Shown here: in pieces, positions 55,101-61,372 of the stretch | How the letters are laid out: each line of letters opens with the position of its first letter | Numbering within the stretch: position 1 is the stretch's first letter | NCBI RefSeq assembly: GCF_016802725.1 | Contig: NC_052679.1 | Location: 19,285,548 to 19,349,547, forward strand | DNA length: 64,000 nucleotides | DNA from: Solenopsis invicta | Taxonomy: Eukaryota; Arthropoda; Insecta; Hymenoptera; Formicidae | Direction of reading: 5' to 3' | Notes under the pieces: model-generated | Told to the model about the DNA's origin: nothing | The model's database searches: none | The model's input: only the letters and a program-made list of their open reading frames with translations | Translations under genes and position numbers: made by a program

Positions 55101-57494
55101 AAAATTTTATTTTTTAATAAACAGGTAAAAAAATCACTTATGTTCGCGTTTTGAACGGCTAAAATTTAAATAACATACAATCTTAACATGCTTCTTGCAG
55201 ATGATTATTGCTATTGGGGTAGTGGAAAATCCTATAGAGGAACTGTAAAAACAAGCATTAATGGAAAACCATGTTTACGGTGGTCCCATCATTTCAATCT
55301 TGCGATTTCCGATTATCCGGAATTAGCTGGACGTCATTCTTATTGCCGAAATCCTGGCGGCAAAGAACCTCAACCATGGTGTTTCGTCGATGTGAATAAC
55401 AGAATGCAAAAAGAGTTTTGCAATATACCTAAATGCGGTAAGAGTTTATGAAATGCAAAAAGTATTTTTCACTTATTATATATGTACCTAATAAAAAAAC
55501 GTATGTTATTTTCAGTTGAGAATTTATGGATTTACGCGGTCGTTGGTTTTGTACTAACGGGAGGATTTGTTATTATATTAATTTGTTATTGCTGCTGCTA
55601 CAGAAGTAGAAAATCCAGAAGGCAAATGAATCATTTACCATCCAATAAAGTAAATATAACAGTATATATACACATACATTTTCAAATTACAAGAGTTGCA
55701 ACATGTAGATAATGCCAAATTTTATTTTTAACAGATGTTAACTAGTATTCAGTGCGATAAAAATATATACGACGGAAGAAGGAGCACGACACAACCCATG
55801 GAAATGAGTTCTCTCTTGGCAGGGCCCGGTAATACGACACCAGGCACTGGTACTTTAAGCAGTGGCAGTAGTAGAACTTCTAATAATAGGATACCGCAAT
55901 TTACTACAAATAATATCGTGCTCTTGCAAGAACTTGGTGAAGGCGCTTTCGGTAAATATTAAAAAAATCACTTATTTTTCGAATTTAATAAATGATTTAC
56001 TTTAAAATACTATTGCTCATTAATATTTTTAGGAAAAGTTTATAAAGGCGAATTGCAAACTGGAAATAAATGTGAACCACCAATTTATGTAGCGGTAAAA
56101 ACGTTGAAGGAAAATGCAACTCCCAAGACTCAGAGCGATTTTAAAAGAGAAGTTGAATTGATGACGGATCTACGACATCCGAATATCATTTGTTTGCTCG
56201 GCGTGATACTGAAAGGAGAACCAATGTGTATGCTTTTTGAATACATGACTCAGGGGGATCTGCATGAGTTTTTAATCTGTCATTCCCCGAGATCGGATGT
56301 CCCGTTAAATAACAGTGGCGGAAAAATTCTAGAACAACCGGAGTTTTTGCATATTGCTTTACAAATTGCTTCCGGTGAGTTGTATTGATTTATCTTAAAA
56401 TCGAATTGACACAATTTGATTACGTAATAATTATCGGTCTCCTTAGGTATGGAATACTTGGCAAGTCATCATTACGTCCATCGCGATTTGGCAGCGAGAA
56501 ATTGTCTAGTAGGCGATAATCTAACAGTCAAAATCTCAGACTTTGGTCTGTCGCGAGATATATACAGCAGTGACTACTATAGAGTACAATCCAAGAGTCT
56601 ACTCCCTGTTCGATGGATGCCACCCGAATCGATTCTTTATGGTAAATTTACTACCGAATCGGATGTATGGAGTTTCGGAGTTGTACTTTGGGAAATCTAC
56701 AGTTACGGTTTGCAGGTAAATTCAAAACAATTGAATTAAAAATTATAATCGATTCCAGAATTTTCTTACAATTTGTATCTTTTATTTTTGTTTAGCCGTA
56801 TTACGGATACAACAATCAGGAAGTTATAGACATGATTCGCTCACGACAACTATTACCATGTCCTGAAGACTGCCCGACAATGATTTACAGTCTGATGATC
56901 GAGTGTTGGCACGAGGTAGCGAATCGTAGGCCACAGTTTCCGGAAATCCATCACCGACTGCATAATTGGTACATCAATCAAACCTACTTGAGTGACTTCT
57001 GCAACGAGTCCATCACCAGTTACTCTGGCAGTAGTCACAAGAGCACAAACAAGACTAATTCGACGCAACTATCAGCGCCGATATATAAAAGCGATCAGAA
57101 AACAGGTACAGAATCAGTGAACATGTGTAATCTTAACGATCATAATAACGCGATAAAAATACCGCCACCGACAAATACTTTCCTGAATTCTAATTGCGTT
57201 GAGCAGAGACTAAATTGCGGTTTCAGCACAGAACATGGAACGCCAATAAAAACGTCTAATTACCAAAATCCTGCTACAAACGTCAATCTGAACGATATTT
57301 ATGACGACAAACAGTGTTGCTCACCCAAATTGAGTGGCGCGAAAAAAGTTTTACCCGCGGTAATACCTCAGGCGGGTATTCCCAAACCGAACGTGCCCAA
57401 CAATGGCCCGAGACCGATGCAAAACGGTGCACAATTGGTCGTCAGGTTACCGGATCCCAGTAAAGTCACGACTGAAACGAGGGTATCAAAGTGA
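8344..57494 (+). CDS. Ror: ROR-family receptor tyrosine kinase, 13 exons, 5' end missing
   Basis: Single-pass plasma-membrane receptor of the ROR family, which binds Wnt ligands through its Frizzled domain and acts in Wnt/planar-polarity and neural signalling (family knowledge). Seen in sequence: joining 8344-8437, 17307-17517, 17769-17928, 50915-50999, 53778-54039, 54119-54243, 54347-54888, 55201-55437, 55516-55649, 55735-55951, 56033-56374, 56447-56715 and 56796-57494 gives 3377 bases with matching phases at every junction and no stop until TGA at 57492-57494. Domain order is Ig C2, Frizzled (10 Cys), kringle (6 Cys), TM helix, tyrosine kinase, polar tail, which is diagnostic for ROR. No signal peptide is visible: the first exon begins with two bases of a split codon, so at least one upstream exon is missing. 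I cannot settle whether this is the orthologue of Drosophila Ror or Nrk; the retained Ig domain and kinase wording are closest to vertebrate ROR1/2 as I remember them. Confidence 0.96.
9746..10100 (+). repeat. Diverged direct duplication, about 95 bp units
   Basis: 9746-9840 and 10012-10100 share TCGACGTCCYGTCGCAATAA followed by ATCARTTTTGT, GAAAATT, ATCGAAATC and CAGRAAGGAAA at matching spacing. The two copies are about 265 bp apart. Confidence 0.75.
12241..13880. mobile_element. Pair of inverted ~135-bp repeats enclosing 1.4 kb
   Basis: 12241-12379 and the reverse complement of 13748-13880 align over their length with few differences: shared TATAAACATATTAGAGAAAA, GATCACATTGA, AAAGCATCATAAAATTTTTT and TTGAATGAGAGTACRCACAG. 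The outer ends start TATAAACATATT. The enclosed 1.37 kb has no recognisable transposase. It is either a long-TIR element or two copies of one dispersed repeat in opposite orientation. Confidence 0.75.
16961..17087. repeat. Foldback of an AT-rich motif plus third copy
   Basis: CATAATTTTAATT near 16964 faces its reverse complement near 17012-17024, forming a foldback, and recurs in direct orientation near 17071-17083. Short, AT-rich and partly degenerate. Confidence 0.55.
17307..17517 (+). CDS. Ror: Ror exon 2: first half of Ig-like C2 domain
   Basis: Acceptor AG at 17305-17306, donor GTATGT at 17518. It encodes the N-terminal half of an Ig domain: HMRCEVVGDPPPTKIRWYKN contains the first disulfide cysteine and the core Trp of strand C, in the ROR-like context GDPPPTKIRWYKN. 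Phase in is 2, phase out 0. Confidence 0.95.
17769..17928 (+). CDS. Ror: Ror exon 3: second half of Ig-like C2 domain
   Basis: Acceptor AG at 17767-17768, donor GTAAGT at 17929. It encodes LKITNLDVSDIGFYICRVSN, the classic D-x-G-x-Y-x-C signature of the Ig F strand with the second disulfide cysteine, followed by a closing strand. It ends one base into a codon, completed by CT at 50915-50916 across the 33 kb intron. Confidence 0.95.
19111..19186 (+). pseudogene. tRNA-Glu-like relic (SINE head or tRNA pseudogene)
   Basis: CCCTGGTCTAGTGG matches the 5' end and D-arm/box A of eukaryotic tRNA-Glu. CTTTCACCCA matches the anticodon loop of tRNA-Glu(UUC). CCGGTTAATGTGA is a decayed T-arm/box B. The spacing between D-arm and anticodon is about 12 nt too long, so a working tRNA is unlikely. 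Confidence 0.5.
32639..32867. mobile_element. MITE, CACGG-ended family, diverged copy
   Basis: Ends CACGGATAAACAATTTTGCT and ...TTTTCGTG are inverted repeats. The inner left arm (ACAGACCTAAAAATAATTAT) and right arm (AAATTATTTTCTAATTTGTA) resemble the better copy at 40331-40592. Non-autonomous. Confidence 0.7.
32900..33114. mobile_element. Foldback MITE with TGTACACTGAGAAAAA ends
   Basis: Left end TGTACACTGAGAAAAA and right end ATTCTCAATGTACA are inverted repeats. The arms continue with ATTGTTAACTGTTGACTAAA against TTAATCAATTTAACAAT. About 215 bp, AT-rich, no ORF. Confidence 0.75.
33180..33600 (-). pseudogene. Unrecognised K/R-rich coding remnant, frameshifted
   Basis: On the minus strand one frame is open from 33600 to a stop at 33262. 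It reads, in part, TKGQWDVIKSRKPNRVSRKR, ERNRDPSTGKRHWLSGMEVY and KERTKQEYYEKKEMQHRERC, with protein-like, highly charged composition quite unlike the intronic background. Near the stop a second frame takes over with GRPFNELADNDTREYNTGST and ends at a TAA at 33180-33182, as if a small indel around 33262-33300 split one ORF. There is no Met near the 5' end, no poly(A) trace and no recognised domain. It could be a processed pseudogene, a transposon ORF or exons of a nested gene. It abuts two MITEs. Confidence 0.4.
34787..34818. repeat. (AG)16 microsatellite
   Basis: Uninterrupted AG dinucleotide run inside a purine-rich stretch (about 34530-34820). Confidence 0.95.
35271..35509. mobile_element. 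Foldback MITE, 239 bp, CACTGAAAAAA-ended
   Basis: Left end CATTAAAAAAAGAATTTGAT and right end AAACTTTTTTTTTCAGTG are inverted repeats. The arms extend over almost the whole element (AATAATGCCAATT on the left, AATTGGCATTATT on the right, CCAAAAATAATTTT against AAAATTATTTTTGG), leaving a short centre. Its right arm matches the element at 44313-44423. Confidence 0.85.
37434..37666. mobile_element. MITE-like element with internal GTTGAATCAAC palindromes
   Basis: Left GAAAAAATGCT and right AGCATTTTTTC are inverted, bounding about 220 bp. Inside are two 21-bp palindromes (37446-37466 and 37566-37586) sharing the core GTTGAATCAAC. Confidence 0.6.
38921..38948. repeat. (TC)n microsatellite
   Basis: TC dinucleotide run followed by a short interrupted CT tail. 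Confidence 0.9.
40331..40592. mobile_element. MITE, 262 bp, with ~70-bp inverted repeats
   Basis: CACGGAAAGAAGTTTTTGCT at the left and AGCAAAACCGTTCTTTCCGTG (reverse complement) at the right begin arms of about 70 bp that match almost perfectly, including AAAATAATTTTGTTGGG against CCCAACAAAATTATTTT. The centre is unrelated sequence with no ORF. Best-preserved copy of the family also seen at 32639-32867. Confidence 0.9.
43132..43161. repeat. (AG)15 microsatellite
   Basis: Uninterrupted AG run in a GC-rich patch. Confidence 0.95.
43715..43822 (+). pseudogene. Short coding-like fragment, unrecognised
   Basis: Open frame of 35 codons ending TAA at 43820-43822 with protein-like wording, RVLEKLGLKTGTLGPRQMAK followed by FRRGLIRKK, in otherwise AT-rich non-coding DNA. 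No start codon or splice partner seen. Possibly the C-terminal tail of a decayed transposon or gene copy. Confidence 0.25.
44313..44423. mobile_element. Foldback MITE, 111 bp, CACTGAAGAAAAG-ended
   Basis: Left CACTGAAGAAAAGAGTTT and right AAACTCTTTTTTTAGTG are inverted. TTAATTGGCATTATTTCACT and TAGCTATTAC in the right arm match the element at 35271-35509, so they are members of one family with an internal deletion here. Confidence 0.85.
44491..44633 (-). repeat. Dispersed repeat with embedded mini-exon, copy 1
   Basis: Read on the minus strand: TGTGTGTTACAG acceptor, 52 nt (44552-44501), then donor GTGAGTCG. A second copy at 51551-51684 matches through the exon-like core and about 80 nt of flanking sequence (shared AAAACTGCGCTCAAAATAAT on the + strand). 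Confidence 0.75.
45868..45898. repeat. (TC)n imperfect microsatellite
   Basis: CT-rich run with TTT interruptions; a similar interrupted CT tract lies at 28363-28400. Confidence 0.85.
47897..48120. mobile_element. Foldback MITE with ACTGAGAAAAA ends
   Basis: Left ACTGAGAAAAACATTTGTT and right AACAAACAATTTTTTTCCTC (then AGT) are inverted. The arms continue with CTAAAATATTTAGTC against GACTAAAAATATTTTAG and GCAACTAAA against TTTAGTTGC. About 224 bp, no ORF. Termini shared with 32900-33114. Confidence 0.8.
50915..50999 (+). CDS. Ror: Ror exon 4: Ser/Gly/Pro linker after the Ig domain
   Basis: Acceptor after a T-rich tract (AG at 50913-50914), donor GTGAGT at 51000. The frame continues exactly from the Ig exon and into the next exon (GG plus C = Gly). 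It encodes 28 residues with no recognised fold, linking the Ig and Frizzled domains. Support is splice-site quality and phase; domain evidence is absent, so alternative skipping would be hard to exclude. Confidence 0.85.
51551..51684 (-). repeat. Dispersed repeat with embedded mini-exon, copy 2
   Basis: Minus strand: TATGTGTTACAG acceptor, 51 nt (51610-51560), then donor GTAAGTAG. Same arrangement as the copy at 44491-44633. One frame of this copy reads IIAVSWLNNFVGCASSW, but the other copy has a stop in the same frame. Confidence 0.75.
51890..52692. repeat. GC-rich repeat complex
   Basis: A GC-rich block opens with TTGCTTCGCCGCAACCCCGC and contains a diverged direct repeat (about 52083-52118 and 52326-52361) sharing ACGCGTCAAGATCGAC. 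It is followed by ACTAGCTGTGCCTCGCCATG, resembling a motif I associate with dispersed insect repeats, and by a TATTTATATAGATAGATAGA tail. Interpretation as decayed transposon sequence is inference from composition and memory. Confidence 0.45.
52871..52999. mobile_element. Mariner-type MITE, 129 bp with TA ends
   Basis: TACAGGGTGATTCATAATGG at the left and ATTATGAATCGCCCTGTA at the right begin ~34-bp inverted repeats (continuing GTTGTACCCACTTTTT / AAAAAGTGGGTACAA) bounded by TA. CAGGGTG termini with a TA target site are typical of Tc1/mariner derivatives. The 60-bp centre has no coding potential. Confidence 0.9.
53778..54039 (+). CDS. Ror: Ror exon 5: Ser/Pro-rich linker and Frizzled start
   Basis: Acceptor AG at 53776-53777, donor GTTTGT at 54040. 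It encodes a low-complexity extracellular linker rich in Ser, Pro, Asn and Thr (e.g. NAHSPSPQPTSSQSST). It ends with RGTCE, the first cysteine of the Frizzled domain, continued in the next exon as VYIGKTC. Confidence 0.94.
54119..54243 (+). CDS. Ror: Ror exon 6: Frizzled domain, first part
   Basis: Acceptor AG at 54117-54118, donor GTACGT at 54244. It starts VYIGKTCAQFVGNQSVYI, matching the ROR-type Frizzled pattern C-x-x-Y-x-G-x-x-C-A-x-F-x-G-N-x-x-V-Y, and carries the helix leading to NFS at the next junction. Confidence 0.97.
54347..54888 (+). CDS. Ror: Ror exon 7: rest of Frizzled domain with long acidic insertion
   Basis: Acceptor AG at 54345-54346, donor GTATGT at 54889. It holds Frizzled cysteines 3 to 10: SNCEGYAKPSLC, AFPIC, KICREECEMLENELC, VECSDLP and ARDC. 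Between cysteine 5 (PIC) and cysteine 6 (KIC) lie 96 residues, against roughly a dozen in vertebrate RORs as I recall them. The extra part is Asp-rich (DDFLDDGDRDDTDDF) and has a dibasic VPKRSP. The exon is open throughout, and I saw no GT near the insertion's left border that would let it be an intron. Confidence 0.95.
55201..55437 (+). CDS. Ror: Ror exon 8: kringle domain
   Basis: Acceptor AG at 55199-55200, donor GTAAGA at 55438. It encodes a complete kringle of about 79 residues with six cysteines (DYCYWG, KPCLRW, SYCRNPGG, QPWCFV, EFCNIPKC). The CRNPGG-x-PWC core is typical of kringles. Kringle plus Frizzled in one receptor is specific to the ROR family. Confidence 0.98.
55516..55649 (+). 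CDS. Ror: Ror exon 9: transmembrane segment
   Basis: Acceptor AG at 55514-55515, donor GTAAAT at 55650. It encodes a hydrophobic span (WIYAVVGFVLTGGFVIILIC) followed by YCCCYRSRKSRR, a cysteine cluster and a positive stop-transfer stretch that place the C-terminus in the cytosol. Confidence 0.95.
55735..55951 (+). CDS. Ror: Ror exon 10: juxtamembrane region and start of kinase
   Basis: Acceptor AG at 55733-55734, donor GTAAAT at 55952. The juxtamembrane segment contains QPMEMSSLLAG, resembling a conserved short motif before the kinase in vertebrate RORs (recalled), then a Gly/Ser/Thr-rich stretch. It ends in VLLQELGEGAF plus a split glycine: the first part of the ATP-binding glycine loop. 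Confidence 0.95.
56033..56374 (+). CDS. Ror: Ror exon 11: kinase N-lobe and hinge
   Basis: Acceptor AG at 56031-56032, donor GTGAGT at 56375. It completes GEGAFGKVYKG and carries the catalytic lysine in VAVKTLK (codon 56098-56100), the alpha-C glutamate in KREVEL, and CLLGV, MLFEYMTQGDLHEFL and HSPRSDV, which is ROR-type wording. Confidence 0.97.
56447..56715 (+). CDS. Ror: Ror exon 12: kinase catalytic and activation loops
   Basis: Acceptor AG at 56445-56446, donor GTAAAT at 56716. It encodes HRDLAARN (HRD at 56479-56487) and DFG (56539-56547), an activation loop SRDIYSSDYYRVQSK with the twin tyrosines of this family, then PVRWMPPE and SDVWSFGVVLWE. All catalytic signatures are intact. Confidence 0.98.
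56796..57494 (+). CDS. Ror: Ror exon 13: kinase C-lobe and cytoplasmic tail
   Basis: Acceptor AG at 56794-56795; TGA stop at 57492-57494. It begins PYYGYNNQEVIDMI and includes LLPCPEDCP, ECWHEVANRRP and HHRLHNW, closing the kinase. The remaining 160 or so residues are an unstructured tail rich in Ser, Thr, Asn and Pro with a Pro-rich patch (PAVIPQAGIPKPNVPNNG) and no recognised domain, comparable in position to the Ser/Thr- and Pro-rich tail of vertebrate RORs. Confidence 0.97.
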   Translation, partial: PYYGYNNQEVIDMIRSRQLLPCPEDCPTMIYSLMIECWHEVANRRPQFPEIHHRLHNWYINQTYLSDFCNESITSYSGSSHKSTNKTNSTQLSAPIYKSDQKTGTESVNMCNLNDHNNAIKIPPPTNTFLNSNCVEQRLNCGFSTEHGTPIKTSNYQNPATNVNLNDIYDDKQCCSPKLSGAKKVLPAVIPQAGIPKPNVPNNGPRPMQNGAQLVVRLPDPSKVTTETRVSK

Positions 57495-57773
57495 ACTAGT
57501 TCGTTTGCGATCACGAATGATTCATCGTCGATCAAACGAAACACTTCTAATTTCCATTGGGAACATAAGCTCCTTATCATTCACGCTCTCAACACCAAGG
57601 ATTTGGAGTTATGACAACCATATAGGTTGCCATCGAAATAGGCACTGATGCCAGTTTTGTATCGAAAAAAAGAGAAACTAATCACGAATGCATACGTTCT
57701 TCATTTACCGTGATGATTTGTCAGCGTTGATGAATGTATGTTTATTCTCACGATTGGATATTTTTTTCGTATT

Positions 57774-58053
57774 AAACAAATAGGATACAGAGACCTACTA
57801 CAAAAACCATTACTGCCATATATACGTTGCTATATATACATTGCTATATATACATTTATTTATTTTTACAAATATACACGTATTTTATATTTCCTCTTAT
57901 TTCGAAGAACTTATATAAAGTGTTTTTCTTGCGACCTATTGAATGATTTTTTTGAATGGCATCGAACAAACGAGATACAGAGAATAACTACAATACTTAA
58001 TCACTGCCATATATATGCATTTATTTATTGTTATAAATATACACGTATTTTAT
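57774..58053 (+). repeat. Imperfect direct duplication in Ror 3' UTR
   Basis: 57774-57890 and 57965-58053 share GATACAGAG, ACTACAA, ACTGCCATATATA, CATTTATTTATT and AAATATACACGTATTTTATA in the same order. The first copy is longer because TATATACATTGC is repeated within it. Confidence 0.8.
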
Positions 58054-59000
58054 AATATATATTATTATTTTGGATGGTATATATACATATATATCTGTAA
58101 TGTTTTACATCTAATTTAATACTTACATACGTGGGACATGGAACCGAATGTCGTGCTCTAATGATTCCATTTATGACTATAATAATACAACTCAATAGAA
58201 CGAAATTTTTAAGACGTGCCCTTTTTTATTTTTATGAGAAGATATTCATTGAAACATTATACTAGCGAATAATTTATATATTTATTCGTAAGATATGTAA
58301 GACGGATGAGAGAATTCTTTTTTTCACTAAAAAGAAAAATAAATTCTCTTATGGAATGCAATATCAACGAATGTTGATATCTGCATTAAAACGAATGTTT
58401 AATCATGTGCATGCTCTGTCTGAAGAGTATAATATTGTATGGAATATTATTGTTATACTCTATATAAGGCATACTCCCTTTTGAATCACGTTTTCAAATA
58501 ATCTTTACAGAACTGTTCAAAAAGATTCGTATATGCGGGCAATCGGATATATATTGTAATAAGCGAAAGTGAGAAAAGAACGACAGAGAAAAGATGTGTA
58601 TGTGCGTGTGTGTGCATGTGTGTATTTTGTGAATATATATTGAGATGTTTTCTAAAAAGCAATTTTTATAATCATCATATTGTATGCCAAAATCCGGATA
58701 GTGAATATTGATTGTTAATAAGAAGGTATTCAATTTGTACATTTTTATAATAATTACATATGTATCTGTAAATCTTTGAGGTCACTCTTTTAGTCAAAAA
58801 CATAATTTATTACTGCAATTGTACTATATGAATTTATTGGAATATGATTTACATCTAACAATAAGTTATGCAAAAATCAATATGTACTGAAAAAATATAA
58901 GAATGAATTTATTTATAGTATTGTTATGCCCGGTATGGAAGACCGGGCTGGCGAGCGGCTGTATTCATGTTAATATAGATGACGATCAGATTTGTGTTAG

Positions 59001-59024
59001 GTCTGTCTGTCTGTCTATCTGTCT
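59001..59024. repeat. (GTCT)n short tandem repeat
   Basis: GTCTGTCTGTCTGTCTATCTGTCT, six units with one substitution. Confidence 0.9.
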
Positions 59025-61216
59025 TGCGACGATCCAGGAATTTCACCTCTAACGTCGCAATACGAATGCCCTCATTTTGGCAAATGATTTTGCTTCTGTA
59101 TTTATAGCTTTTTTGTGTGAAATGCTCATTGTCAACATTTGTTTATATAATTCACAGATACTTGATGTAATCGTATTTACTAACGAAAAATAATTTATGC
59201 ATTTTTTTATGCTATTCTTGCAACTACGTAACTCTTAGTATTCTTTGACCTCAAAGACGCAAATGACTGAGATTTAAAACCCACGAACACTCAGCAATGT
59301 TAAATGGAAAATTTTATCAGCGTTCGTGTATAAATTATATTCGTGTATAGGGCGTATAGTATACATTTTAACAGGCGCTAAAACACTCGATTCGACATTT
59401 GGATCGAAAAACACCCGATGGTGAACTTTGCGAAATTAATGTCCACTTTAAACCGAGGTAGTGAGTATTAGCGCAGAGCGATTAGGGAATGGAAACATAG
59501 AATCTAAGCACTCAAAGGGAGAGACTGTATTATACTTTTTATAATTTTGTATTAATGAAAAAAAAAAGAAGAAGAGCGTGTTCCGTTTGTCGGAGAAAAA
59601 AAGATAAACTGGACTTGACGACATCGTCCGGTGGTTTTTACTCCCACGCTCGTTAAACGCTGGATAATGATCAGAGAGTGCGCGAAAGTGCTATTGAGTT
59701 AAATAAGACTTTTAGAACTGACAAACCTCCGAATCGAAATTTATATCGATTGTAATCCCGACCGTCTCGAAGGTTTGCCACGGAGACTTAGACTTAAGTT
59801 AATTTATGTAAACTTCAGCGAACGATCATACATATTTAAGACCTTTATATATTCAGTCAAATATAATATACAATTAATGTTTTTCGTATATTACGACTGA
59901 TTATTTCCTTCTTCGTATACAAAAAACGGAATCATAACAAATATCCACCATGATTTATAAAAAAAACTATCTTACGAATTTAGTAATTTACATGTGATAA
60001 ACATTTCTGATTAATTCCTAATCTTTATAAAAATGACTTCTCTCTTTGTCTCCCCCCCCCCTCCTCTCTCTTCTAGGCTGTTATTTATAATTTATTTTCA
60101 TTATTATTTTTTACAATTCAAAAATTTTTTTTTTAACATTAATATATGTCAATGTGTATGTCAATATGTCATTTGCAATTGGATATATTTGTAAGTCATT
60201 TTTCGATTATATTTTTTTATAAAATTTTAATTATCTTACTTGTATAAATAAATAAAATCTTAGGAATATTATATCAATTTTTCGTAGTTTAATTCCATAA
60301 CATGATGAAGTTAGTCCAGAAGATAGGTTTAAGAGTGTGACATCTTTCCCTAACTTATCTTATATTTCAAAGTAATGATAATTTGAATTCTTTTTACTTC
60401 GAAAACCCATAGTCAATCATTTGTTGCTTGCTAGCTGCATTATCTTTTTATTTATAACCTGTGTGTGTAATAGATGTTAAAGGTGCCCATATGTGTAATT
60501 ATCCATTTACATGTTTTACTCATATTGCAAAATCATGATATGCATATATCAGTAGCATCAGACATTGATCGCTTCTGTCTTCGCATTAGTTTCACAGTAT
60601 GATAATAAATCAATATGACGTCAAGATACCAATTTGGAAAAGGCAAATTATCCTGCAAATCATGATAACGATATTAAAAGTGATTCGTCATGAATAAAAG
60701 ACGTAAATAAAATGTGCTGCAAGATATCTTCGGTTTAATCTACATCAAAACTATTATAAAGCATTGGATATTACATTGTATATTATTATTTGATACATAA
60801 TCCTACAGTCTGTAAAATGTATTTATTTTTATCATTAGATGAGAAGTTTTAAATTTCATTAAATTGGTCATTTCATATAGATACTGCATTAATGCAATAT
60901 TAATATATTTTTTTCTTTTTTTTCTCCCTCTTTATAAAAAAAATTGCTTCAAGGATACATTGACTCGTGCATAAATAAATTTTAAGAAACAATGTTACCT
61001 AAACAACATATAGTTAATAGAACATTGTCAATCTCACTTATTATCTCATTTTACAATTACATGACTTATTACATTGTGGACAATTATGATCAATGATATC
61101 ATAATTGTCGTAATTATTTATATGCAGCAAAATAGCATGTATCATTATTGTTACAAATTGGCACGTTGAAGAATTTTCTGATGTGGACGTTATTCTAAGT
61201 TACATCATCTAAAACG

Positions 61217-61372
61217 ATGAACGGTGTAATTTGGAACAAGGTAAAGAAGGATTTTGTACCAATTTCCAGCGTGCCAGTGTTTGCCATAATGCAACAAGAA
61301 CGTTTCAGGCAAAGTCGAGCAATGGAAACTCACAATTTTCGACTGCAAAACTTAACACTAACGTCTTTCGAG
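61217..61372 (+). CDS. IR exon 1 (possible start exon)
   Basis: Open from ATG 61217 to donor GTATGC at 61373, phase 0 out. It ends LQNLTLTSFE, the usual IR beginning of the S1 lobe. A weak alternative is an acceptor at 61198-61199 that would make this an internal exon joined to an unseen upstream one. First-exon status is therefore uncertain. Confidence 0.7.

Larger units (their letters stand above)
57495..61216 (+). other. Ror 3' UTR and intergenic sequence
   Basis: AT-rich, no ORF with protein-like content. The first AATAAA is at 58338-58343 and others occur near 60245-60260 and 60690-60715, so the 3' end of the Ror transcript cannot be fixed from sequence alone. It contains an imperfect direct duplication (57774-58053), a GTCT repeat (59001-59024) and a C10 run (60052-60061). 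Upstream IR exons could also hide here, but I recognised none. Confidence 0.6.
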
